Assembly (NCBI RefSeq): GCF_030733745.1
Contig: NZ_JASHIK010000011.1
Location: 1-64,000, forward strand
Origin: Stappia sp. MMSF_3263
GTDB taxonomy: Bacteria > Pseudomonadota > Alphaproteobacteria > Rhizobiales > Stappiaceae
Direction of reading: 5' to 3'
Length of the DNA stretch: 64,000 nt
The translations under genes and the position numbers were made by a program. Positions within the stretch are counted from its first letter, which is position 1, and every line of letters begins with the position of its first letter. The notes below the pieces were generated by a model that did not search any database, was not told where the DNA came from, and was given only the letters and a program-made list of their open reading frames with translations. Below are positions 44,519 through 52,889 of this stretch, one piece after another.

Positions 44519-45514
44519 TTACTTGACTTCGTTCAGGTAGCGTTCGCCGAAGCGGGCCTGCGCCTTTTCCATCTCCGCGTAGTCGACGGCGACGGCGCGC
44601 TCGTAGTCCTTCGCGGGAAGGAATTTGGCGGCGACTTCAGCCGGCAGCTCGACCGGTCGGGCCGGCTGCAGATAGGCGTTGGTCCAGATTGCCTGGCCTT
44701 CGTCGGAAAGGATGAAGTCAAGGACCTTCTTGCCGGTCTCCTCGTGCGGGGCTCCGGCCACGAGGCTCATCACATAGGGCACGCGGATCGAGCCCTCGCA
44801 GGGCAGGACGAACTCGAAATTGCCGTCCTCCTCGTATTTGCCGCGATAGGCGTTGAAGTCGTAGTCGAACAGGATCGGGATCTCGCCGGACACGACGCGG
44901 GCGAAGGAGGTCTGCTTGGGGACGATCGGGTCGTTCTCGGCCAGCTTGTTGAAGAACTCGATCGCCGGGTCGAAATTCGACAGGTCGCCGCCGAAGGCAA
45001 GGTTGGCCGCGACGGCGCCGGCATAGCCGACAAAGGCCGAGGACGGGTCGAGATAGCCGACGAGGCCGCGATATTCCGGTTTGGTCAGATCGGCGAAGCA
45101 TTGCGGCACCGGGGCGCCGCCAAGCGCGTCGACATTCACGAAGAAGCCGAGCGTGCCGTAGTGGATGGCGAACCACTTGCCTTCCGGATCCTTGAGGCCG
45201 GCGGGAATGTCGTCGAAGCCCTTCGGCTTGTAGGCCGTGGCGACGCCTTCGTTGCCGGCCTTGATGCCGGTGGTGACGCCGTAATAGGCGACATCGGCGA
45301 CAGGACTTGCCCGCTCCGCCAGAAGCTGGCTGAGCGTCTGGCCCGAGTTCTTGTTGTCATGCGGCATCTGCACGTCGATCTTCTCGTCGATCGCCTTCAG
45401 CATCGATGCCCAGTCGGCCCATTGCGGCGGGCAATTGTAGCAGATGGCGTCCTCGGCCTTTGCCGGAAGAACGGCTGCCATTGTCACGGCTACAGCCAGA
45501 AGTGTATGTTTCAT
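44519..45514 (-). CDS. ABC transporter substrate-binding protein (ferric/polyamine/phosphonate-like family)
   Basis: 331 residues from ATG 45514 with AGGAG upstream. Sec signal MKHTLLAVAVTMAAVLPAKA. The mature N-terminus EDAICYNCPPQWADW carries a C-x-x-C pair close to the cleavage site, unusual in this class. LFDYDFNAYRGKYEEDG and GKKVLDFILSDEGQAIWTNA fit the family 1 periplasmic fold of Fe3+ and 2-aminoethylphosphonate importers. The ligand is not readable; the phosphodiesterase in the operon hints at a phosphorus compound. Confidence 0.85.
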   Translation of the reverse strand: MKHTLLAVAVTMAAVLPAKAEDAICYNCPPQWADWASMLKAIDEKIDVQMPHDNKNSGQTLSQLLAERASPVADVAYYGVTTGIKAGNEGVATAYKPKGFDDIPAGLKDPEGKWFAIHYGTLGFFVNVDALGGAPVPQCFADLTKPEYRGLVGYLDPSSAFVGYAGAVAANLAFGGDLSNFDPAIEFFNKLAENDPIVPKQTSFARVVSGEIPILFDYDFNAYRGKYEEDGNFEFVLPCEGSIRVPYVMSLVAGAPHEETGKKVLDFILSDEGQAIWTNAYLQPARPVELPAEVAAKFLPAKDYERAVAVDYAEMEKAQARFGERYLNEVK

Positions 45515-45548
45515 GACGGTGACTCCTGAGGGAAAATGCGTTCTCGGG

Positions 45549-46625
45549 TTACTGGTTCGACGGTGGAGAAGTTGCAGCTTCTCCGCCGTCACTCTTCCCG
45601 GCGGACGGAGGCCCGAGACTGCCGCCTTGCCGGAAACTGAAAGTGTGCGCCGGGTCGGGCCGACCGGGCGGTTCAAGACCTGCCAACCGGGCCAGAACGG
45701 TCTGGGCGGCGCCGCGGCCCATGGCCTTGGGGTCGGTGACCACCGTCGACAGGTTGGGCTCGACCATCAGGCCCGTCGAGATCCCGTCGAAACCGACGAT
45801 CGAAAGATCCGCGGGAACCTGCATGCCAAGGTCCCGCGCCGCCTTCATCGCCGCCAGTGCGAGATAGTCGTTGGAGGCGAATATTCCGGTGATGCCACGG
45901 TGCTCGGCAAGCATCGCGCCAAGCAGCTGAAGCAGCCGGCCTTCCTGCTCCTCGATCTCAAGGAGCACCGGATGGGCCATGCCGAGCCGGGCGCAAGCGG
46001 CAACGAAACCTTCATAGCGCTCGCGCGAGCGGTCGGAGCGCCCGAACTCCAGCGCAAGGAAACCGGTGCAGGAATGGCCCTGCCGCGCGAAGCCCTCGGC
46101 AACCGCATCGGCCGCCCCGCGATTGTCGACGGTCCAGGCCGCGAAGCCGTCGCCGGGGCCGTTGTCGGGCGGGGTGTTGTAGACTAGGCAGCACGGGGTT
46201 CGCTTGGCGCGGATCAGCTCCAGCCCCTCGCTTGTGCGGGCATCCCCGACCGTGACGATCAGCCCGTCCACCTGTTTTGCCAGAAGCGTGCGGATCGCCT
46301 TGGTTTCCAGGCCCCCGTCATAGTCGGAGCAGGCGAGGATGAGCTGGTAGCCCGCCCGGTTGGCCTCGGCCTGGGCGGCCTGGACAACCTCGGCGAAGAC
46401 CGGATTGGCCAGAGATGGAACGATGCAGCCGATGGTCCTGGTGCTGTTGCTCTGCAGCGACCGGCCGAGATCGTTGAACTCGAAGCCGAGCGCTTCGGCG
46501 GCAGCCAGCACCTTGCTGCGTGTCTGCTCGCTCGACGAACCCTGGCCGTTCAGGACCCGGCTGACGGTCGCGATGCCGCAGCCGGCACGCTGAGCAACGT
46601 CCTTGATGGTCGGTCGACGAAGCAA
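45549..46625 (-). CDS. LacI-family transcriptional regulator
   Basis: 358 residues. HTH TIKDVAQRAGCGIATVSRVL followed by hinge helix (SKVLAAAEALGF) and a periplasmic-binding-like effector domain (TIGCIVPSLANPVFAEVVQA, GITGIFASNDYLALAAMKAA, DLSIVGFDGISTGLMVEPNL). First gene of the minus-strand transport operon (34 bases before the SBP). A perfect 16-bp palindrome lies 36 bases upstream of its start, so autoregulation is likely. The long gap between DNA-binding type (sugar-like regulator) and a PotA-type transporter is slightly unusual. Confidence 0.92.
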   Translation of the reverse strand: MLRRPTIKDVAQRAGCGIATVSRVLNGQGSSSEQTRSKVLAAAEALGFEFNDLGRSLQSNSTRTIGCIVPSLANPVFAEVVQAAQAEANRAGYQLILACSDYDGGLETKAIRTLLAKQVDGLIVTVGDARTSEGLELIRAKRTPCCLVYNTPPDNGPGDGFAAWTVDNRGAADAVAEGFARQGHSCTGFLALEFGRSDRSRERYEGFVAACARLGMAHPVLLEIEEQEGRLLQLLGAMLAEHRGITGIFASNDYLALAAMKAARDLGMQVPADLSIVGFDGISTGLMVEPNLSTVVTDPKAMGRGAAQTVLARLAGLEPPGRPDPAHTFSFRQGGSLGPPSAGKSDGGEAATSPPSNQ

Positions 46626-46660
46626 GACAGTCCTCCCAGACTGGAAAATCGGAGCCGCTT

Positions 46661-46676
46661 TGGAAACGTTTCCAAT
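46661..46676. promoter_or_regulatory. Perfect LacI-type operator
   Basis: TTGGAAACGTTTCCAA is a perfect 16-bp palindrome with the central CG and G-A-A-A-C-G-T-T-T-C core typical of LacI/PurR/CcpA-family operators, 36 bases upstream of the LacI gene start. Confidence 0.75.
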
Positions 46677-46763
46677 TTTGATACTAGCATTGCATGTCGG
46701 TTTAATGAAGCCCGTGTGAAAGATGCCGTCACATCGATAAAAATGCGAGGAGGAGCGAGAGGC

Positions 46764-47759
46764 CTACCGGCCGTCGATCAGCGCCAGCGCCGTCTGCTCG
46801 TCGGTGATCAGGGTGGAGGGCTGCAGCGCCTTGATGCAGGCGCGCATGATCACGTGCTTCTCGGGACCGCCGGAGATCAGCACCTTCTTGCGGATGCGGG
46901 CCAGCCTGTCGAGGGGCAGCGCCAGGGTGCGGCGGTTGACCTCGTGGTCAACGAGACGGCCGTCCTTGTCGATGAAATTGTAGAGCACGTCGCCGACGGC
47001 GCCGGCCGCGGCCAGCGACAGCCGCTCCGCCTCCGACAGGTGCCCCAGCCGGTAGGACGTCGTCAGGCTGGCGATGCCACCACAGGACAGGAGAGCGACA
47101 TCGCTCGCCTCCGCCATTTGCAGGATCTGGTCGAGGCCGCAATGTTCCAGCAGCGCGTGGCGCGTCTGCGGGCTGTCGACCAGCGCCGGCGCGGGCACGA
47201 GAAAGCCTTCCGCATCGAAAAGTTCGGCGAACTGCCAGGCGAATTCGGCCGGGTTGAAGCGCTTCGCCTGGGCGATGCCGCCAAGCAGGGAGACGATGCG
47301 GACATTGTCGAGCGGCTTGCCCTCGATATGGGACAGCGTCGCGTGCAGGGTGCGGCCCCAGCCGACGCCGACCGTCATGTTGTTGGCCATGATCGAGGAG
47401 ACGTGTTCGCCCGCGGTCGCCGCGATCACGCGCGTGGGATCGCCCGCCGGGTCGGAGAAGGGGGCGACAATGGCGCGGTCGAAGCCGAACGCCTTTTCCA
47501 GCTTGCGCTGCAACTCGACGATCGGGCCGAGGCTGGACTTGATCCGGATGACCACCTCGCCGCGTCGCCTCGCCTCCGACAGCAGCCTCGTGACGGCGAC
47601 GCGATTGACGCCGAGCGTCTGGGCGACCTCGTTCTGCGTGCGGCCCTCAATGTAGTAGATCCAGGCAGCGCGGATCCGCAGCTGCAGATTCGGATCGCCC
47701 GGCGATTGCAACGGGCTGTCGACGACAGGCGTGTCCCGCTTCCCCAGCACTTCCGCCAC
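46764..47759 (-). CDS. SorC/DeoR-type sugar-binding transcriptional regulator
   Basis: 331 residues from GTG 47759, which has GGGAG six bases upstream (TTG 47774 is an alternative). HTH at about 25-60 (IRAAWIYYIEGRTQNEVAQT, GVNRVAVTRLLSEARRRGEV) and a sugar-phosphate-isomerase-like effector domain (VGVGWGRTLHATLSHIEG, RIVSLLGGIAQ, DVALLSCGGIAS, VLISGGPEKHVIMRACIKAL). The family senses phosphorylated sugars or polyols. It is the last gene of the dehydrogenase-complex operon and the natural candidate for the TGTTCA dyads at 52632-52786. Confidence 0.9.
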   Translation of the reverse strand: MAEVLGKRDTPVVDSPLQSPGDPNLQLRIRAAWIYYIEGRTQNEVAQTLGVNRVAVTRLLSEARRRGEVVIRIKSSLGPIVELQRKLEKAFGFDRAIVAPFSDPAGDPTRVIAATAGEHVSSIMANNMTVGVGWGRTLHATLSHIEGKPLDNVRIVSLLGGIAQAKRFNPAEFAWQFAELFDAEGFLVPAPALVDSPQTRHALLEHCGLDQILQMAEASDVALLSCGGIASLTTSYRLGHLSEAERLSLAAAGAVGDVLYNFIDKDGRLVDHEVNRRTLALPLDRLARIRKKVLISGGPEKHVIMRACIKALQPSTLITDEQTALALIDGR

Positions 47760-47814
47760 GCACAACTCCCGCAAGGATGGAACGGCCCGCCGGTCCGGCG
47801 CGCCAATCCTGCTA

Positions 47815-49203
47815 TCATTTCATGTCGGCAAACAAAATACCAATCTGCCCGGCAAGCTCGATGTGAGGCAGGTGCCCTGCATTCTCGAACAGGTTCAGCG
47901 ATATCCGCCCGGGCGCGCGCAGCGCGTGGGACCAGGGAATGATGCGGTCGCGCTTGCCCCAGATGATGCGGGTCGGAAGCTCGATCCGATCGAGTGCCGC
48001 GGCGATGGAGAACGCCTGCACCCCGTCGGGGAAGAGATGGCCGGCGAGATCGGCCTGGGCCGCGCGCAGGGCGGGATCGGCACGGGCGAGCATGACCGAG
48101 CGGACATAGTTCGAGGTGATCGTCTCCTCGTCGGCCGGCAGCAGCTTGAGCCAGGGGGCAAGGCTTTCGGCACGTGTCGCACGCGCAATGCCGGCAAGCG
48201 CCGGGCCGTTGATTTCCGGTCCCAGACCCGCCGGGTTGAAAAGCGTCAGCGAGGCGATCCGGCGCGCGCGGGTGTCGGCCAGCGCGGCCGCGACAGCCCC
48301 GCCGAGGGAATGGCCGACGAGATGCGCCTGCTGAAGGCCAAGCCCGTCGAAGGCCTGCCGCATGTCGCGCACCAGTTCGGCGAAAGACGCGATCCGGCGC
48401 CGGGGCGAACGGCCATGGGAGGGGAGTTCGATCCGGTAGACCGGGTGCCCTGTCGGCAGGCTCGCCAGAAGCGGGGCCCAGCTGGCGCCGTCGCTGGCAA
48501 AGCCGTGCAACAGGACGATGGGGGTCTTGTCGCCCTTGCCGGAGCGCAAGACCGAAAGCGGCCCGGCTTCCGGGCTCCAGTGAAGAGGGGCGGCGGACGC
48601 GGTTTCAGGCCGGGACAGCGCCTCCAGATGGCGCGCGACGTCCCCGGCCTGGATGCGGCCGCGCGGACCGTTGCCGTCGATCGCCGCTATCTCCAGGCCG
48701 TTGTCCCGCGCGAGCCTGCGTGCCTTGGGCGTTGCGCGGGGCAGCGTTCCCCGGGGAGGGACCGCGTGGGACAGCGCCGCAGGGAGAGCGGAGCCGACAC
48801 CCGAAGGCGCCGGCTCCGGAGTCCGCTTGGCGGGCTCTTCCGGGGAGGAAGGGGCGGGAGGGCGCGCTTTGCCGGACATTCCGTCGTCGCTGGCCGAGGC
48901 CTGGGGGCCGTGGTCGTCATTGGTACCGCCCGCCGTACCGTCGGGGCGCGGACCGACGGCCTCGCCATCGGCATAGATCCAGGCGACGGGTTGGCCGATC
49001 GCGACTTCCGAGCCGGCCTCGGCGATCACATGGTGGAGCGTTCCGGAGGCGGGGCTTTCAACTTCCATCGCCGCCTTGTCGGTCTCGATGTCGAACAGGG
49101 CCTCGGATTTCTCCACCCGGGCGCCGGCCTCGACATGCCACACGGCGATGCGGCCGCTCGCCATGTCCATGTCGACCTTCGGCATGATGACTTCGACGGG
49201 CAT
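47815..49203 (-). CDS. Lipoyl / E3-binding / alpha-beta hydrolase protein (AcoC-like E2 without acyltransferase)
   Basis: 462 residues from ATG 49203. Residues 1-78 are a lipoyl domain with Lys43 in [11 protein letters not shown] Pro/Ala/Ser-rich linker follows (about 80-155), then a peripheral-subunit-binding domain at 157-190 ([24 protein letters not shown]). Residues 225-462 are an alpha/beta hydrolase ([12 protein letters not shown], nucleophile Ser299 in [26 protein letters not shown]). There is no 2-oxo-acid acyltransferase domain (no DHRxxDG-like motif). This layout matches the AcoC subunit of acetoin dehydrogenase complexes. It overlaps no neighbour and lies directly behind the E1 beta gene. 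It should carry the acyl group on lipoate; the hydrolase may release or transfer it. Confidence 0.85.
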   Translation of the reverse strand: MPVEVIMPKVDMDMASGRIAVWHVEAGARVEKSEALFDIETDKAAMEVESPASGTLHHVIAEAGSEVAIGQPVAWIYADGEAVGPRPDGTAGGTNDDHGPQASASDDGMSGKARPPAPSSPEEPAKRTPEPAPSGVGSALPAALSHAVPPRGTLPRATPKARRLARDNGLEIAAIDGNGPRGRIQAGDVARHLEALSRPETASAAPLHWSPEAGPLSVLRSGKGDKTPIVLLHGFASDGASWAPLLASLPTGHPVYRIELPSHGRSPRRRIASFAELVRDMRQAFDGLGLQQAHLVGHSLGGAVAAALADTRARRIASLTLFNPAGLGPEINGPALAGIARATRAESLAPWLKLLPADEETITSNYVRSVMLARADPALRAAQADLAGHLFPDGVQAFSIAAALDRIELPTRIIWGKRDRIIPWSHALRAPGRISLNLFENAGHLPHIELAGQIGILFADMK

Positions 49204-49204
49204 C

Positions 49205-50233
49205 TCAGACGCGCTCCCCGGCAAGCGCGCGGGCGGCCTGAAGAATGTCGGGCACCTGGGGTACGGCAGCCCGCTCGAGATCGGGGTTGTAGGGGATCGG
49301 GCATTCGGCCCCGCCAAGGCGGACGATGGGCGCGTCGAGATAGTCGAAGGCATCGCTCTCGGCGACCATGGCGCTGATCTCCGCGCCGATGCCGAGCGTC
49401 TTGACGCCTTCGTAGACGCAGAGCAGCCGCGATGTCTTGCGCACGCTGCCGAGCACCGTTTCCCGGTCGATGGGGCGGATCGTCCGCAGGTCCACGACCT
49501 CGGCCTCAATGCCTTCACCGGCCAGCGTTTGCGCTGCTTCCAGCGCCTTGTGCACCATGATGGAGGTCGCGACGATGGTCAGGTCGGTGCCCTTGCGGCG
49601 GATCGCGGCCTTGCCGATCGGGGTCAGGTAATGCCCCGCCGGCACCTCGCCCTTCATCTTGTAGAGGAGCTTGTGCTCGAAGATGAGCACCGGGTCGGGG
49701 TCCTCAAGTGCTGCCAGCAGCAGTCCCTTGGCGTCTTCCGGCGTCGAGGGCTGCACCACCTTCAATCCCGGGACATGGGCGAACCATGCTTCCAGGCTCT
49801 GGCTGTGCTGGGCGGCGGCTCCCGTTCCCGAGCCCGCCGGCATGCGCATCACCACCGGCACGGAAACGGCGCCGCCGAGCATGTAACGCACCTTGGCGGC
49901 CTGGTTGACGATCTGCTCCATGGCCAGCGTGGCGAAGTCGGAAAACTGGAACTCGAAGATCGGGCGCAGCCCCGTCATCGCCGCGCCGACGGCGACGCCC
50001 GCACCGCCCAGTTCGGAGATCGGCGTGTCGATGACCCGGTCGGTTCCGTATTTGTGGACGAGGTCGCCGGTGACCTGGAACGCGCCGCCATAGACGCCGA
50101 TGTCCTCGCCCATCAGCACGACGCGCTCGTCGGCGGCCAGCGCGATGTCCATCGCCTCGCGAATGGCTTCGGCATAGGAAAGCTCGCGCGTTTCCTGCTC
50201 GGGCCGGGCAAGGGTTCCCGCATCCATGTTCAT
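49205..50233 (-). CDS. Thiamine-diphosphate dehydrogenase E1 beta subunit (acetoin dehydrogenase AcoB-like)
   Basis: 342 residues from ATG 50233. Hallmarks of transketolase-type beta subunits: [100 protein letters not shown] (His in QHSQ). It forms an alpha2-beta2 E1 with the next gene upstream on this strand. Overlaps that gene by 4 bases. Confidence 0.9.
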   Translation of the reverse strand: MNMDAGTLARPEQETRELSYAEAIREAMDIALAADERVVLMGEDIGVYGGAFQVTGDLVHKYGTDRVIDTPISELGGAGVAVGAAMTGLRPIFEFQFSDFATLAMEQIVNQAAKVRYMLGGAVSVPVVMRMPAGSGTGAAAQHSQSLEAWFAHVPGLKVVQPSTPEDAKGLLLAALEDPDPVLIFEHKLLYKMKGEVPAGHYLTPIGKAAIRRKGTDLTIVATSIMVHKALEAAQTLAGEGIEAEVVDLRTIRPIDRETVLGSVRKTSRLLCVYEGVKTLGIGAEISAMVAESDAFDYLDAPIVRLGGAECPIPYNPDLERAAVPQVPDILQAARALAGERV

Positions 50234-51240
50234 TGCACTGCTTCCGTGTAGACGTCGCGCGTGACCTCGGCGACCTTCGGGTTCTCGCCGGTCTTGGCGA
50301 ACTCGATCGCCTCGGCGATCTCGCGATCTGCGCCGGCCTCGAGCCCGGCGATCTCCTCGCGCGTTGCGATGCCGTGCTCGACCAGCATGTCCGCCATGCG
50401 GGTAATCGGGTCGCGCGCCATCCAGTCGGCGATCTCTTCCTTGCTGCGATAGCGGTTGCGGTCCGACTTGGAATGGCCGCGCCAGCGATAGGTCATGGAT
50501 TCCACCAGCGACGGACCCTCGCCGGCCCGGGCACGGGCGACGGCCGCGTCCATCGCCTCGCTGACGGCGGAGAAGTCGTTGCCGTCGACGGTCACGCCGG
50601 GCATCGCATAGGCGTCGGCGCGGGTGGCGATGCGCCTGACCGCGGTCGAGCGCTCCGTCGAGGTCGACATGCCGTACTTGTTGTTCTCGCAGACGAAGAC
50701 GACGGGCAGTTTCCAGATGGCGGCCATGTTCAGCGCCTCGTGGAATGCACCCTCGTTGTTGGCGCCGTCGCCGAAGAAGCAGACGGTGACCGCGCCGGTG
50801 CCCAGGCGCTTGGCGGACAGGGCCGCGCCGACGGCGATCGGCAGGCCGCCGCCGACAATGCCGTTGGCGCCCAGGTTGCCCTTTTCCACGTCGGCGATGT
50901 GCATCGATCCGCCGCGGCCGCGGCAATAGCCGCTTTCCTTGCCGAAGAACTCGGCGAACATCCGCGACACGTCGGCGCCCTTGGCGACGCAGTGCCCGTG
51001 TCCGCGATGGGTGGAGGTGATCTTGTCGGCGTCTCCCAGCGCCATGCAGGCGCCGACGGCACTTGCCTCCTGGCCGATCGACAGGTGCATGGTGCCGTGA
51101 ATGAGGCCGCGCGTGTAGCTCTCCTCGGCGCCTTCCTCGAACTTGCGGATCAGATACATCTTGCGCAAGGCCGCCTTCAACTCGTCAGGCGTGTAGCGGG
51201 CGATGGCGAAGGGGGTGTTCTCCGGCAGCAGGTCAGGCAT
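50230..51240 (-). CDS. Thiamine-diphosphate dehydrogenase E1 alpha subunit (acetoin dehydrogenase AcoA-like)
   Basis: 336 residues from ATG 51240; the longer frame is a shadow of the preceding gene. ThDP/Mg motif [53 protein letters not shown], and the phosphorylation-loop-like [16 protein letters not shown]. The size is that of acetoin or 2-oxo acid E1 alpha proteins. Oxidatively cleaves an acyloin or decarboxylates a 2-oxo acid and passes the acyl group to lipoate of the 47815 protein. Overlaps the SAF dehydrogenase gene by 8 bases. Confidence 0.9.
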   Translation of the reverse strand: MPDLLPENTPFAIARYTPDELKAALRKMYLIRKFEEGAEESYTRGLIHGTMHLSIGQEASAVGACMALGDADKITSTHRGHGHCVAKGADVSRMFAEFFGKESGYCRGRGGSMHIADVEKGNLGANGIVGGGLPIAVGAALSAKRLGTGAVTVCFFGDGANNEGAFHEALNMAAIWKLPVVFVCENNKYGMSTSTERSTAVRRIATRADAYAMPGVTVDGNDFSAVSEAMDAAVARARAGEGPSLVESMTYRWRGHSKSDRNRYRSKEEIADWMARDPITRMADMLVEHGIATREEIAGLEAGADREIAEAIEFAKTGENPKVAEVTRDVYTEAVQ

Positions 51241-52576
51241 TGACGAACTCCCGGGCGGCTTTCCCGAACAGCATCTCGTCCTGGCGCGCGCGCAGGGCGG
51301 CGATGCGGGAGTTCGCCGGAACCTCGGCATTGGCGTAGGTGATGAGCTCGCCCTTGCGGATCGGTGCGGTGACCCTTGCACCGGTCAGCAGGCCGCAAGG
51401 GATCGCGCCGGCAGTCCGCGCCTCGCCGGCCTCCATGATCCAGGCCCGGTAACAGTACTCGCCGATCTGGTCGAGGATCTCGCCGGGGACGAGGTCCTTC
51501 TTGGCGACGGCCGCCACCTCGGCCGTCGGCCGGTCGAGCGGAACCATGTCGGCCTTGCCGTAGAGAACGGCGCGGGCGCAGGTCAGCGGAACCTCGAGCG
51601 AGGTCAGGTGGTAGGGGCGGATGAAGGTGAAGTAGGGGCCTTCGCCCATCTTCAGGTCGCTCATGCGCTCCCAGACGCGGGGATGACGCATCTCGGCAAC
51701 GACGAAGACGCCGGGGGCGAGACCCTCGCCGACGGAGTAGTCGACACGGCCGGGACCGGAGAGGAAGCCGCCATCGGCCTGCGGGATCAGGACCTTCGAC
51801 AGGTCCTTCGGTCCGGCAGCGGGGCCGTGCATGCCCGGTTTGTCCGGGACAAGGCCGGTGGCGTTGGCGATGGCGGCCATCTCCACCATCGTCTTGGACC
51901 CGTCGACGAACTCGACCAGCATGCGCGCGTTCATGTTGCGGGCCTTCGCCTCGGCGGTATAGGCGTCCGGGGTGGCGTCGATGTTGAGCGGGTTGTTCTT
52001 GCCCTTGCCGGCGGACACGATCGTGTGGCCCATCGCGGAGACGAACTCGATCAGCTCCATGCAGGAGGAGGGCTCGTCGCCCGCGCCGAGGGAATAGACG
52101 ACGCCAAGGCGCTCTGCCTCCGCCTTCAGGAAGGCGCCGATGGTGACGTCGGCCTCGACATTCATCATCACCAGATGCTTGCCGCGCTCCATGGCGGCAA
52201 GGCCCAGTTCCGCGCCGACGGAGGGGACGCCGGTCGCATCGATGACAACGTCGATCAGCCCGCTTTCGAAGATCTGCGCCGCATCGGAGGCAATGGCCGT
52301 GCGGCCGCGCTCTATCAGTGCGTTGAGGTCGTCGGTCGACTTGCAGTCGGCCGAGTGTCCCGCCTCGCCATGGGCGATCTCGACCGCCCTGTGTGCGGCT
52401 TGCGGGGTCAGGTCGGCGATGGCGGCCACGTCGATGCCGTCCATGAGCGCGGCGCGCGTGACGATGTCGGTGCCCATCTCGCCGCAGCCGATCAGGCCGA
52501 TACGGACCGGCTTTCCCGCGTCCTGGCGCTGCCTGAGATCCCGCGCCAGACCGGTCGGCGCAACATTGCTTGTCAT
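51233..52576 (-). CDS. NAD(P)-dependent dehydrogenase with C-terminal SAF domain (homoserine dehydrogenase-like)
   Basis: 447 residues. Rossmann start VRIGLIGCGEMGTDIVTRAA, VVIDATGVPSVGAELGLAAM and MNVEADVTIGAFLKAEAERL; the C-terminal third has DLVPGEILDQIGEYCYRAWI and a SAF-like end (RVTAPIRKGELITYANAEVP). This architecture corresponds to the group usually called predicted homoserine dehydrogenase with SAF domain, often misnamed FlgA. The true substrates are mostly unknown; branched or C4-C5 polyol acids are candidates. It is the promoter-proximal gene of the minus-strand operon with the E1/E2 genes, so it probably generates the acyloin or keto acid that the complex cleaves (inference). Confidence 0.82.
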   Translation of the reverse strand: MTSNVAPTGLARDLRQRQDAGKPVRIGLIGCGEMGTDIVTRAALMDGIDVAAIADLTPQAAHRAVEIAHGEAGHSADCKSTDDLNALIERGRTAIASDAAQIFESGLIDVVIDATGVPSVGAELGLAAMERGKHLVMMNVEADVTIGAFLKAEAERLGVVYSLGAGDEPSSCMELIEFVSAMGHTIVSAGKGKNNPLNIDATPDAYTAEAKARNMNARMLVEFVDGSKTMVEMAAIANATGLVPDKPGMHGPAAGPKDLSKVLIPQADGGFLSGPGRVDYSVGEGLAPGVFVVAEMRHPRVWERMSDLKMGEGPYFTFIRPYHLTSLEVPLTCARAVLYGKADMVPLDRPTAEVAAVAKKDLVPGEILDQIGEYCYRAWIMEAGEARTAGAIPCGLLTGARVTAPIRKGELITYANAEVPANSRIAALRARQDEMLFGKAAREFVNA

Positions 52577-52889
52577 AACGCATGCCCTCGAAACTGTGAT
52601 GGCCCGTTTAAACAGAACTTTCGTTCAATGGTCAACATATATGTTCAGATAGGGATTCAATCATGCGAATATTGGTGCGTTGCAGCAATTTTGTATCTCC
52701 AGAAATCTCGTTTCCCGGCTCTGTGCAGTCTTGACAGGGGAATAGGAATGAACATTAGTGTTGTCGTAATCTCATATGTTCATATGGGTGTGGCTGATCT
52801 TGCCACGAGGAGGAGCATCGTCGACAGTCGGCCAACCGGACATGATTCAGGATCGGCCGCGGGAATTCCAATGGGAGGAAAGACAAGTG
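52577..52889. promoter_or_regulatory. Divergent promoter region with TGTTCA dyads
   Basis: 313 bases between two divergent starts, without a gene and AT-rich. Perfect palindrome AACATATATGTT at 52634-52645, extending to TCAACATATATGTTCA; near-perfect CATATGTTCATATG at 52773-52786; an inverted TGAACA at 52749-52754; and GAAC-N4-GTTC at 52614-52625. A consensus -35 TTGACA stands at 52731-52736 with a weak -10 near 52754, the TGAACA half-site lying in the spacer where it would block polymerase. Likely SorC-regulator operators controlling both operons. Confidence 0.6.
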
